Assembly (NCBI GenBank): GCA_947095585.1
Contig: OX352762.1
Coordinates: 8,907,969-8,971,968, forward strand
Length of the DNA: 64,000 nt
Direction: 5' to 3'
Source of the DNA: Nephrocerus scutellatus
Lineage: Eukaryota > Arthropoda > Insecta > Diptera > Pipunculidae
The notes under the pieces were generated by a model. That model was given only the letters and a program-made list of their open reading frames with translations. It searched no databases and was not told where the DNA came from. Positions 10,991-21,909 of the stretch are shown here, piece after piece. How positions within the stretch are numbered: the stretch's first letter is position 1; each line of letters begins with the position of its first letter. Position numbers and translations under genes: made by a program.

Positions 10991-11311
10991 CATATAAGAG
11001 AGAGTAATGTTACTATTACAAAGGTTAGAAATTTTCTTTTAATAAATAATGCAATTTCCCATTTGTGTTTGCATTTTTCAACAATTTTTTTTTTTAATTT
11101 AATTTCACTTGATAACAATGCTATATTATGTTATGGAAATTTCAGCTAGTAATTATATATTGTCAGTTTTTTTTTACCCTGTCATTACATAAAATAGACG
11201 TTTTGTTAAACGGGTTCAGCGTTTGAAATCGTGTTGCTTACTGTTTCATAGCGATTTAAGCCGCAGTTGACAGACAGTTCTAGTCAATCGGTTACCAACT
11301 GCAAAGAACCA

Positions 11312-14300
11312 ATGTTGTTTCTCGTTGCAATTGTCGCTTCAGTGATCTTGGTGGCGGTCGCCTCATTAGAATTTTATCAACGACGTTTTTCGCGTTTTCA
11401 CAAATTGTGTAATGGATTTCATGGGCCGCCGAGAATACCGATACTAGGGAATGCCCATTATTTATTAAATCTGCCACCGGAAAATGTTGTAAAAGTTTTG
11501 GAAAGTTTTACTCATATTTATGGTGACAAGTGTCGCGTATGGCTGGGCAACGAATGTCATGTGCTGACAACAAATATTGAGGACTACAAAGCTATCATGT
11601 CGAATGTGCAATTCGCCGAAAAGTCAACTGATTACGATGTAATGCGTCCGTGGTTGCGCGATGGTTTGCTGATTAGTAAAGGTGCGTATAAATTTTTATT
11701 TATTTTACACAAACAAACAAACATACTTTCACATTTATAAGCGTATAAGATATTTTTTTTTAATTTTTCTAAAAACTTTCGCAGGACAAAAATGGCACAG
11801 CAGGCGACGAATACTAACGCCAGCGTTTCATTTTAAATTTTTGGAAGGACTTGTTGATGTCTTCAATCGACATAGTCTTTCTCTTGCGCTCGATCACTTT
11901 GCACGATTTCTTGATAAAGGTCCAGTAAGTCTTGAGGACATGATTAAAAGGTGTACGCTGGACATAATATGTGGTAAGTTGAGAGATATTTTTTTATTTT
12001 TTTTTTTGAGTGAACCAAAAAAATCTTCAAATTTTAAATAACAACAAAATTTGAAGATTTATTCAGTTCAGTCCAAAAATCGTACAAACAGTTTTGTCCA
12101 TCGGAGATACACATGCGTTTAAAATTTCAAAAAATCGGGCTAATTTTTAAAAATTGCGTTTGTGGGCACCCACCCATCGGGTCTCAGGATACACATGTGT
12201 ATAAAATTTGAAGGAAATCGGGCTAATTTTTTTATAAAATTTGTATGGGGCCTTGCGAACCTGGGGCCCGAGGTCTCAAAAATTTTTACAAAAAGTGTTG
12301 TCCATCGGAGATACACATGTTTATAAAATTTGAAGAAAATCGGGTTAATTTTTTATTAAAAAATTTATATGGGGCCTCACGACCCTGGGGCCCGGGTCTC
12401 AAAAATTTTAATAAAAAGTGTTTTACATCGGAGATACACATGTATATAAAATTTTAAGAAAATCGGGTTAATTTTCACTCACTTACCTCACGACCCCGGG
12501 TCTCCAAAATTTTTACAAAAGTTTTGTCCAGCGGAGTTACACATGTATATAAAATTTGAAAAAAAAAAATCGGGTAAATTTTGTAAAATGTTTGTATGCT
12601 TCCCGAACCCAAGGCCCGAGGGTCCCCAAATTTTAATAGAAAGTGTTGTCATTGGAGATATACATGTGTGCAAAGTTTCAATGCAATCGGACTTTGGGAA
12701 ATTGGTTAAAAGTTAATCGCAAGATTCCACGACAAACAATCAAACAAACACACGGGCACGTGAAGTTAATATAGAGAATTAAAAAATACATATATGCGAG
12801 CACCTAGGTGCTGTGTCCCGAATTTTTACAGAAATTGTTGTCACCGAAAATACACATGTGTACAAAATTTCAAGAAAATCTGGTCAGTTTCTAAGAAAAT
12901 GTATATGGCAACTCCTTGGCCCTGGGGCACGATTACTTTTAAATTTTTACAAAAAGTCTTTTTCATCGGAGATAAAAAAATTTGAAGATTTTAAAAATTT
13001 TAAAAAAAATTTGTTTGGAAGCCCCCCGACCCGATTACTACCAAATTTTGAACAAGATCGGTTAAATTTTTAAAAAAAATTGTATGGGAGCCCGAAAAAA
13101 AGATTTTTCCATCGGAGATACATAAAATTGAAAGAAAATCGGGTTATTTTTAAAAAAATTTGTATGGACCCATCGACCCCGGGTCCCGATCACTTAAAAT
13201 TTTTTACAAAAAATCTTGTCCAACGGAGCTACCTATGTGTACAAAATTTGGAAAAAAAAATCGGGCTAATTTTAAAAATGTATATGGACACCCGTCAGCC
13301 CTGAGGCCCGAGGAGCCCAACATTTTAATAGAAAGTGTTGTCACCGGAAATGCACATGTGTGCAAGATATCAATAAAGTCGGGCTTTGGTAAGTTGGTTA
13401 TAAATTGATCTCAAGATACCACGAAAGGCAAACAAACAGTTCCAAGGGCATGCACAGTTAATATAGAGAATTTAATGAGTACGGCAGGGACTCAACCAGC
13501 GATATCTATATGTGTACATAATAACCAACTGTTAAAATTAAAAATTTTTATGTAAATTTTCTAATCTAAGATACACATGTGAGCTATGTTTGAAAAAAAA
13601 ATCGGATTTTATAAAGTGGATTAAAAATTGATCACAATATTGGCCCGCCACAAGCAAACAAACACATTCGGCTCTACAACTGTTGTCCGGTCCTGGCCTC
13701 CCGCAAAAAATCTCTCCACCGGTCTCGATTTCGAGCCGATGTCATCCAGTTTGACATCCATAAACTCTGGGCGTCATGGTCTACGCCATCCTTCCAGATT
13801 CAATAAAATTCATCAGAAAATAAAAATTCTGTGGCGTTTTGTTTTGGTAACACTTCGTGTCAGTCACCCGGTATATTCTGTGCAATGAGTTTGCGGTAAG
13901 ATTTTACGACTGCAAAACAGCTAAACCAAAGCATAAAATATAAAAACATAGAGTTTTAACTGTCGGCGAACGATTTTTATTAAATGGGGCTAATTTAAAA
14001 AAAATATATATATATATATCCCCCCCGGATCTTAGGGCTATTTATGAGGCCCCACGACCCCGGGGCCCGGCGTCAGTAAAATTCTTACAAAAAGTGTTGG
14101 CCATAGGAGATACACATGTGTATATAATTTGAAGACAATCGGCTTAATTTTTAAAAAAAATTTATATCCCCCACGATGGCCTACGCCATCCTTCCATTAT
14201 CTTCGCTCATGCGAGCTAGGTGTCCTGACCACCGGAGCCTACCGAGCTTAATTCTTTTCACGATGTCGACATCGCGGTAACGCTCGTATATCTCATCATT

Positions 14301-17300
14301 ATAGAGTCTCCGGAATCGTCCTTCCTCAAATACGGGGCCAACAATTCTTCGTAAGACTCTTCTCTCGAACACGGCTAAGAGGTCAGAATGCTTTTTGCTA
14401 AGCACCCAAGTCTCGGATCCATATGTAAGTACTGGTATTATATACCAGCAGCTTGGATGTTATGGTTAAGTTCCTGGAATTGAAGAGTCTTGACAGACTA
14501 TATCAGGCTTTTTTTTGTATAATTCGCGCACGCTTAAAGGGGTTCGCACCCTTATAATGCTCGACTATATGCTCGGCACAGCGCGGGCGTTACGGAAAAT
14601 GAGGAAAAAAGATGAGATGTCCATGAGCTTGTGTTTTGAATGTCATAGTGATGTGAGAAGACAGAGCTTGGCAGAACATTCCCCATACGTGTTGTACGGC
14701 TGAATCACGAATCCCTGAACTTAACTGGACGTCCGAATATGGGCTTGAGGGTAAACTGACGAACATTTAGAGTGCCACGAGTATTGCGGTTGAATTCAAG
14801 GAGAGGTGGCATGCAGCTGGCTATTTCACTTGAGCACCGCTGGTAGAAGAAGCGATAGAAGAGTGACAAGCAGGAGACGTTCCTGCGGTGTTCAAGCGAA
14901 TCTATTGATTTCGCTATATTTGCGTCACCGATAAGTTTTATCGCGCGGTTTTGTGTTCTATCTAACTGATGCAAGGTAGGTTTAGGCGCACCAGACCAAA
15001 TATGACAATTGTACGGGCGAATAAAAGACTTGTAGATAGTAGCCAGATCAGATGGAGAGATACATTTCTTGGAACGGGCTAAAAAAACCTAAACATTTCG
15101 CAGCATTTTTGGCGACGTTAAATATGTGGTCATTCCAACAAAGCTAACGCACAAACCGAGAATAGCGAGATTTTCAGTTTCTTCGATGCAAATGCCATTT
15201 ATGGATAATAGTATTGGATTTAGGATGCGCTTAGACGACAGGAGACAGCATTGGGTTTCATAGTATTAAATTCTAATCGATTGTTTTCTCCACATTGTAT
15301 TATGCTTGAGTTCCACATGAGAATTGGAGGGACGTTCCTCAAACTTATATGAGAAGCTGAGAGTGCTGTCGTCAGCGAAAGAGTAAATTAGATTAGAAGT
15401 CACAAATAAGAGATCATTAATAAAAAAAATGAGAAAGAGTGTCGGGGACAAAACAGAGCCCTGGGGAACACCAGCATTTAAGTAATGTAATATCGAGTGC
15501 AACAGCTTTGCTTTCTCCAAATTGATGCAAAGACCACAAAGACCAAATCACCAGTAGAACGTTGCCCACAAAAACCATACTGCCGGTCACTAAGGATTTC
15601 GTTATCTTCAAGATATTTCTTGAGCTAAAAATTGATCAGCGTTTCCATAAGCTTGGAAAGAATGGATGTAAGTGCTATGGGTCGGTACGCCTAAGGAGAC
15701 GACGGCTCGCCTTTCTTGGGTATTGGCTGGACAAAGGCTATTTTCCAACTTCTCGGGAAGAGTCCAGAAGAATAGGATAGATGGAAAAGCTTACGCAATG
15801 ATAATGCCAGAGTACGAATGAATATCTGTCCCATAGAGTGTTCAATACTCTGAGATGCAGGCGGCAGCAATGCGCAATCTGGGAGCGTCGAATCCGGGGG
15901 TTGAAAATAGAACCCCCTTTCCCATACGATTTTTTTCACGAAATTGGCCAAGGAATCATCCCCTCAAGTATTAGCCACCTTAACGGATACACCCTGTATA
16001 TACGAACTGGTGAATTTGATGATTCTGGATACGATTTGTGGTAAATAATTAGATTGGGTGAAATCGTAGCCGATTCTTTTTTGTAATGCTACTAAAAGTC
16101 GTTAATAGATCACAAATTTGTCCTACAGTTATAAGCGATACCTAGAAACTCTAGTTCGATATGTAAATTAAAATAACTACAAAGTATTTGAATACTACAA
16201 AGTTGAAATTAGTAAGTAATTGGCGGTTTGTTTCAGAGATAATACCCGCTGCTTGAATTGAATATTAATCTGGAGTTAAAATACCAACAATTAATATCAT
16301 TGTCATTTGGAATAATTATATACAGTTAACCTATTTTCAAGAATTAACTTCAATTAAAATGGATTTTTTAATTTGCGTGGATTCAAAATAGCCGTCGTAA
16401 CTGCTTTATTACCAATAACTAAAATAATCTGTAAACATAAATTCAGAAGCAAATTGCCAAGCTTAACCAGTTCTCAGTGATGCAATTACTGGTATTCCGT
16501 CTGAGCAATACAGCACGTAAGTGATGTTAAAGTGCTACTTTGTAGAACTAATTTGAACGACAAGATCATAAAGAATAACCTTCGCAAAACTACACAAGCG
16601 CCTCGACTTACATCGAGGATGCGTTCCAAAACAGCGCAATTTGAAATGACGCAAGGTTAGATTAGGTTGATTCCTCCTCCTCATCATCCATGCAGCTTCT
16701 TGCTTGCTTGCTTGCCTATGAGACAGTGTCCAGTTATGACACCTTTAATGGCACTAATGTGCAGTCTGTTTTAAGAGATCAAACACTTGGAGCGTTGCGA
16801 ATTTAGCATGGGCCAGATGTGCTTCGTTGTTATGCAAGTTGTACCGTATGACCATCTATAGTTAATTTTTTATTATAGCATCCCATTTAAACATGAGTTT
16901 GCACGTATAGCGATCGGCATGCCTAGTGATAGGCAATAGGGGTAGTGTGGTTCCATGTTTGGCGAGTTCATTAGCCATGCAATTACCAGGAATGTCTCTG
17001 TGCCCCGGCACCCAGCACAGGTGAATGTTGAAATGCTCTGCCATCTCCTCAAGAGACGATCGGCGATTACGGGCCAGAATGGAATTTGTGGAGACTGATT
17101 CCATGGACTTTAGCCCAGCCTGGCTATCCGAGAAAATGTGGATATCCTTAACAGATATGACATTACTCTTCAGCCAAGACAAGGCTTCCTTAATAGCCAT
17201 GATTTCCGCTTGGAAAACACTACAGTGATCAGGAAGACGAAAAGAGAGACTTAGATTAAGTTTTTTTTGAAAAGACACCTCCGCCAACTCCTTCATCACT

Positions 17301-20300
17301 TTTCGACCCGTCTGTGTAGAAGTGGATTCCTTCTTTTCCATATAGATACCTTCCTCCCAAGAAGACCTAGAAGGGATGGTAACCTGGAAGGAAGTTTTTG
17401 TTGAAGTGGAGCTGCGGAATGGTGTAGTCTAAGTTGACAAGTGGAGTACTAACTGAATTCAGAATAGAAGACTCCACTGAAAGATTGCTCTGAGGCGAGA
17501 AGCCGCGCTTGCAGCCAGTTGTCTGCCGAAGATGTCGAGTGGAGCAAGGTTAAGCAGAATGTCCAGTGCAGCAGAGGGAGTTGTACAAAGTGCTCCGCTC
17601 AAGCAAAGACAAGCTGATCTTTGGACTCTGCTTAGTTTGTCCCGATTGATCGCTTTATCTAATGCAGTCCACCAAACAGCCACACCGTATAGCAGAATAG
17701 GTCTGACTACTGCTGTGTACAGCCAATGAGTGATATGCGCTTGAAGACCCCATTTACTTCCTATGGCTTTTTTGCTTGAACAGAGTTCCACTGTGGCTTT
17801 ACGGACTCTTTCTTGTATGTTGGGTTTCTAGCTCAGCTTCCAGAATAAGACCAAGATATTTGGCCTTATCGGAGAAAGTCAAGCTTGTGCCCTTGATGGA
17901 CGGAGTATTGACGAATGGGATTTTGTACTTCCTCGTAAAGAGGACAAGTTCGGTTTTTTTGGGGGTTTACCCCTAGACCACAATGATCTGCCCAGCTTAT
18001 TAGCTTATTTAGAGCATTCTGCAAAAGTTCTTTCAAGGTGTGTGGGTGCTTTCCTGAGACGGCTATTGCAACGTCGTCCGCATAGGCGATCACTCCGCAG
18101 CCCTCCCCCCTCAGACGAACCAGCAGCTGATTAACCGCCAGGTCCCAAAGAAGTAGAGACAGGACACCTCATTGCGGGGTGCCTCTGCTGACAAATCTTT
18201 TGGCAGACGACAAACCAAGTCTTGAATTTATGATCCTTCTTGTGAGTAGAAGATCAATCAGTTCAACCAGTGAGTCCTTCACCCCCAAATTAGGCAGCGC
18301 GTCCGTGATCGCAGATGTTTTGACGTTGTCGAAAGCGCCTTCTATGTCCAGGAAAACCACCAAACCGAAAACGAATTCACCTATACTCGTATAAGTATTT
18401 GTATTGTTTTTATTATTGAAGTGAAACCTCTTTAGCGACGTATTTGTTTGAAATGTTGCATTACATTATCGAAGAAATGAATCCGTAGGGGGGAAATATG
18501 AGTATTATTCTAATGCTGTACGCGTTGTTATGGTTGGACTTTTCGGTGGCGGGTGTTTGGTTATTAAGGGTTTTTTGAGAGGGGTGTTGAGAGGATCTGG
18601 AATCGGTTCTCGAAGGGGTCTTAAGGGAGACCTTTGGGGATACTTTGTTGGTGTGGTGGAGTGTATTGAGGGGATTCTTGAAGTGATTTTGAAAAGGTTT
18701 TGAGTTGGATCTTAAGAGGGTCTTAAGAGGGTCTTGAGGTGATCATGAACTGATCTTTATTTGGCCTTGAGTTGATCTTAAGGAGAGTTTTTGGGGGTCG
18801 GTCCAGGGTACAGAATCTTTATTTGAGGGTAAGCGCTCCGCTTTCCCACCTTTCGGTATAAAGCATTACAGAAGGTCCGTCTTTACATCACACGAATCCA
18901 CAGGAAAGGAAACCCAACCGCCAAACCGCACTCCAACAATTCGCCGTGAGACCTTTTATCATTTTGCTATGAGCAAATGTGATCATCCGTTGATTTCGTC
19001 GCCTTCGTATTCAAAGACCATTTTTTCGGTAAGTGTATTCACGTCGTTTATGATGGACGTTAATTGACGCAGACCAATTAGTGTCCGAAGAGGACCGTGA
19101 AACCATTCCCTCTGTTGCCGGTATTCACGTCAATCCAAAAACACTTCGTAGGGAACAAATAAACTTGGAATGGTTTGAAATTTTAATTTCAATCCATAAC
19201 GTACTGAAAAGGGGATTACAGTTCGGAACAATAAATTTGGGCACACTACAACAGATATCTTCTGGAATGAAGATAATGACCGATAGACGCGGAACCAATA
19301 TGTCGACACGGGAATACCACGGAGACACGCGCGAGACACGTGACGCGTGTCACGTTTGGCGCGTGTTATGGGTTGAAATTTTTGTTTTTTCGACTTCTTT
19401 GAGGTCCTTTTTAACCACCATCCACACGGACTAGAGAGCTGAAATTTTGTGAGTATCTAAGTCCACAATAGCATTTTTTATATTTTACGTGAGACGCGTC
19501 TTGCGTGTGGCGCGTGTTATGACTTGAAATTTTTGTTGTTTCGACTTCTTTGAGGTCCTTTTTAACCACCATCCACACGGACTAGAGAGCTAAAATTTTG
19601 TGAATATCTAAGTCGAAAACAGTATTTTTTATATTCCGTGTGAGAGGCGCGTCCTGTGCGATGAGTTGAAATTTTAGCTTTTTCGGCTTTTTAGCCACAT
19701 CCCACACGATTTAGAGAGCTGAAACTTGTGAATATCCAAGTCCAAAATAGCATTTTTTATATTTCGCGTGAGACGAGCGTCGCGTGTCACGTGTGGAGTG
19801 TGTTATGACTTGAAATTTTTGTTGTTTCGACTTCTTTGAAGTCCTTTTTAACCACCTTCCACAAGACCTAGAGAGCTGAAATTTTGTGAGTATCTAAGTC
19901 CAAAATAGCATTTTTATATTCCGCGTGAGAAGCGTGTGGCGTGTGGCGCATGTGATGACTTGAAATTTTTGTTGTTTCGACTTCTTTGAGGTCTTTTTTA
20001 ACCACTTCCCACAAGGCTTGGTCAGCCTTGTTGTCTTGTTCCATAAATCCTACCGCAATGGACCTTCCGAGCAGGACCCGATTTATCGCTCTGCTATCTG
20101 CGTCTATGCTTGGTGGCGGCAGCATAGTATGATTTTCGGTCATTGGTGGAGCCTCCAATTCCTCAGTTAACTGGCCATTAAGCAACTCATGAAAGTGCTC
20201 TTCCCATCGCTCTAAGATGCCTTTGAGATCGGCGATCAGATTACCCTTCTTGTCTTTGCAGTATGTGCAACGCGGTGTTTATTGCGTCATACCGTGGACT

Positions 20301-21606
20301 CTTTGGTAGAACTTCCGCGCCTGGTGTGGTCCTTGATCGATGTACTGTTTTAGCTCACGGGATGCTTTCTTTCGCCGGTGAACTCCTGAGCTCTTTAAAT
20401 TCATCTACTTATAAATATATTGACCAATATCTTATAATACAACTAAATTAAATTCTGCTATTTGTTTTTGATTTTCAGAGAGTGCAATGGGGGTATCACT
20501 GAATGCTCAAACCAATATCGACTCACAGTACGTGCAGGCAGTTAAAACGTAAGTTTTTTTTTAAAAAAAATTCCAATATTCACATGCTACGAGTATTAAG
20601 AAAAACCAATCATTTATAGAATTTCAATGATAATTCATAAACGTATGGCCGATATTGTCTACCGAATTGGCTGGACATATAAATTCACAAAGTTGGCACG
20701 CGACGAAAAGAAAGCTTTACGCATCCTTCATGGCTTCACGGACAAAATTATCAAAGAACGCCGTATGGAACTACTCATGGCACAAGAGCAGCAGCAGAGT
20801 GACGGATCAAATAAAGAGGACGATGATATTGGAGGGAAGCGGAAAATGGCGCTCTTGGATATTCTACTAAAATCGGAGATCGATGGAAAACCTCTGAGTA
20901 ATTTGGATATCCGCGAGGAAGTTGACACTTTTATGTTTGAAGGGCATGACACGATATCGTCCGCGATTACATTCTTCTTCTATATGATGGCGAAAAATCC
21001 AGAATGTCAACGTAAATGCTTTGATGAAATTTACGCCATTTTTGGTGATGACAGGGGGAATCCGGTTGCCTATGAAAATCTCAACAGGTTGCCTTACGTT
21101 GAGCTCTGCATAAAAGAGACATTGCGATTGTTTCCTTCGGTGCCGTTTATTGGACGGAAGATCACTCAAGAGTGCGAAATCAGTAAGTTTTTTGTTTGAA
21201 TAGAAAAACACACAGAGAGCAAAATTAAAGCTACCTAACTCTTCTCTTGGTAGATGGTAAAATGTATCCAGCCGGAACGAATATAGCAATTTGTCCACTC
21301 TTTATCGGTCGCAAGGAGGAGATCTTCCCCAAAGCAAATGATTTCATTCCAGAACGTTTTGACGTTATTTTCAGTGCTGATAAAGTGAATCCGTACGCGT
21401 ACATCCCCTTTTCAGCAGGTCCTCGTAACTGTATTGGCCAAAAATTCGCCATGTTAGAGATGAAAAGTCTTGCTGTCAATGTTCTACGTAATTTCGAGCT
21501 GGAATATGCTGGCGATCCTAAGGAGGAACCTAAGCTCATTGGAGAATTGATTTTGCGAACCAAAGATCCACTTATGTATTACATCAAACAGAGAAGATAT
21601 TCTTAA
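11312..21606 (+). CDS. Cyp4d1: Cytochrome P450, CYP4D type (five exons, intact)
   Basis: Haem-thiolate monooxygenase of the CYP4 clan, expected on the ER membrane; insect CYP4s oxidise fatty acids, hormones or xenobiotics. Exons: 11312-11681, 11785-11973, 20479-20548, 20620-21182, 21254-21606. All introns are GT..AG and phases match, giving 514 residues, the usual length. The first ATG is 11312; it opens a hydrophobic anchor (residues 1-20) followed by RR and a PPRIPILG hinge. I-helix FEGHDT is at 316-321, with Glu317 the CYP4 covalent-haem position. The ExxR motif is ETLR at 376-379, PERF at 430-433, and the haem loop is FSAGPRNCIG with Cys457. The DIREEVDTFMFEGHD and LNAQ..SQYVQAVKTIS stretches point to Cyp4d1-like genes (subfamily from recall). 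Intron 2 is 8.5 kb of repeats, yet no exon is damaged. Confidence 0.93.
12060..13480 (+). repeat. Degenerate monomer arrays inside CYP4D intron 2
   Basis: Same monomer family as 10033-10990. One block (12060-12780) and a second (12785-13475) each end in the terminal unit with 'gttaatatagagaattt' at about 12765 and 13455. Monomer lengths vary and individual copies have diverged. A further partial terminal unit is at about 13555-13660. Confidence 0.8.
13673..13797 (-). pseudogene. 3' end of LINE family C (copy C3, distal part)
   Basis: The reverse complement matches the 3' end of the fuller copy at 29393-29520 ('acgcccagagttta', 'gatgacatcggctcgaaat', 'ggtggagaga'). It is separated from the rest of the copy (14175-14480) by about 380 bp of unrelated sequence. 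Confidence 0.75.
13798..14174. repeat. Insert within LINE C3, includes a monomer unit
   Basis: The last 150 bp is a monomer-family unit ('ttcttacaaaaagtgttggcc', 'gagatacacatgtgtatataat'). The part before it is unrecognised AT-rich DNA with a short TA run. It is flanked on both sides by near-identical 'ctacgccatccttcca'. Confidence 0.5.
14175..14480 (-). pseudogene. LINE family C fragment (copy C3, proximal part)
   Basis: The antisense frame encodes the region between RT and the 3' end: KKHSDLLAVFERRVLRRIVG, then a LRWSGHLARMSED stretch. It matches 29150-29340 of the fuller copy. Truncated at both ends. Confidence 0.8.
14700..15960 (-). pseudogene. Jockey/CR1-type LINE reverse transcriptase, decayed
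   Basis: Antisense to CYP4D inside intron 2. Read from about 15950 downward: SGLFPRSWKIAFVQPIPKKG (RT entry region), then AGVPQGSVLSPTLFLIFIND-like sequence near 15460, SFADDST (the catalytic FADD motif) near 15370, and a C-terminal region with RTQNRAIKLIGD at about 14960. Frameshifts and stops separate the parts. Neither an endonuclease nor a clear 3' tail is visible. It is a different family from the RNase-H LINE in the same intron. Confidence 0.8.
15885..16012 (+). repeat. Dispersed repeat shared with 29720-29835
   Basis: 'ccatacgatttttt', 'ccaaggaatca.cccc' and 'ttaacggat' recur at 29720-29835. The end 'acaccctgtata' resembles mariner-type terminal sequences. No second terminus was found. 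Confidence 0.4.
16013..16652. other. Intron sequence, nothing recognised
   Basis: AT-rich, with no open frame or repeat that I can place. Confidence 0.4.
16653..18365 (-). pseudogene. R1/LOA/I-type LINE with RNase H (copy A2, antisense)
   Basis: Same family as 6640-7899. From 18365 downward: VVFLDIEGAFDNVKT (RT motif A), a SRGTPQ stretch (motif B region), IAYADDVAIAVSG (YADD catalytic motif, 18070), the YGVAVWWTALDKAINRDKL region (17700), then RNase H at 17340-16862 with IFSDSQAGLKS and [15 protein letters not shown]. The RNase H part is nearly intact over 159 codons. The C-terminal Cys/His region is deleted and the tail is reduced to reverse-complement 'caacctaatctaacc'. 5'-truncated within the RT. 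Confidence 0.85.
18366..18559. other. Intron sequence, nothing recognised
   Basis: Short stretch between LINE A2 and the minisatellite. Confidence 0.4.
18560..18800. repeat. Degenerate minisatellite (ggtcttgagagg-like)
   Basis: Irregular tandem units of about 12-30 bp built on 'ggtcttaagaggg' / 'ggtcttgaggtgat', with strong strand asymmetry (G/T-rich). Confidence 0.65.
18801..19329. other. Intron sequence with an unrecognised open stretch
   Basis: A plus-strand frame without stops (about 19081-19434) starts from a non-ATG codon and has no domain that I recognise. It runs into the satellite and is probably chance. Confidence 0.35.
19330..20010 (+). repeat. Satellite of about 150 bp, five units, in CYP4D intron 2
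   Basis: The marker 'cgacttctttgaggtc' or its variant recurs at 19391, 19542, 19684, 19828 and 19978, a period of 142-151 bp. Each unit carries 'gacttgaaattttt', 'ctagagagctgaaatt', 'atctaagtccaaaatag' and a CpG-rich segment of cgcgtg/cgtgtc words. The array is cut off where LINE C2 begins. Confidence 0.9.
20014..20400 (-). pseudogene. Internally deleted LINE family C (copy C2)
   Basis: From 20400 downward it matches 27810-28140 of the fuller copy (LNGQLTEELEAPPMTE). At about 20085 it jumps straight to the 3' segment matching 29340-29390 ('cctgctcggaa.gtcc', 'ggatttatggaaca'). The RT core and most of the 3' half are therefore missing. It sits about 80 bp before CYP4D exon 3. Confidence 0.8.
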
Positions 21607-21705
21607 TTTTTATTTAGCTTTCCTTTTTCTATAAATCAAGTTATATGAAAAAATGAGGTTTTATTTCAAATTCAAAATAGATACATAAGACTTTTTGATA
21701 TAAAT

Positions 21706-21711
21706 AATAAA
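21706..21711 (+). terminator. Poly(A) signal of CYP4D
   Basis: AATAAA lies 100 bp after the CYP4D stop codon. The 3' flank is A-rich. Confidence 0.6.
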
Positions 21712-21898
21712 GAAAGAAAGCGGAAGGAGAAAAAAACACTCTAAGAGAGTTTTGCCAGCCGGTGGGTGTGAACTCAGCGTGACCGGGGTTCTATTTGATA
21801 GGCTCGTTACTATAAAATTTATAGGTTGTGCTCTTCAATAAAAGTTCAGTTTATTATCTTTCTTTGGCTATATAAAATCTTAATATAAAATACGTGAG

Positions 21899-21909
21899 TA
21901 GCGTGGTAC
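21899..21909. repeat. Target-site duplication, left of LINE A3
   Basis: 'tagcgtggtac' here is repeated at 24099-24109 directly after the LINE's CCTAA tail. Confidence 0.75.

Noticed and set aside
11267..11311. CYP4D start at 11267
   Set aside because: The codon there is TTG; the first in-frame ATG is 11312, which directly opens the hydrophobic anchor.
10033..13480. CRISPR-like array
   Set aside because: Units are diverged along their whole length with no constant repeat and unique spacer pattern, and the context is an insect nuclear genome.
19081..19434. 117-codon frame in CYP4D intron 2
   Set aside because: Non-ATG start, no recognised domain, and its last third is satellite sequence.
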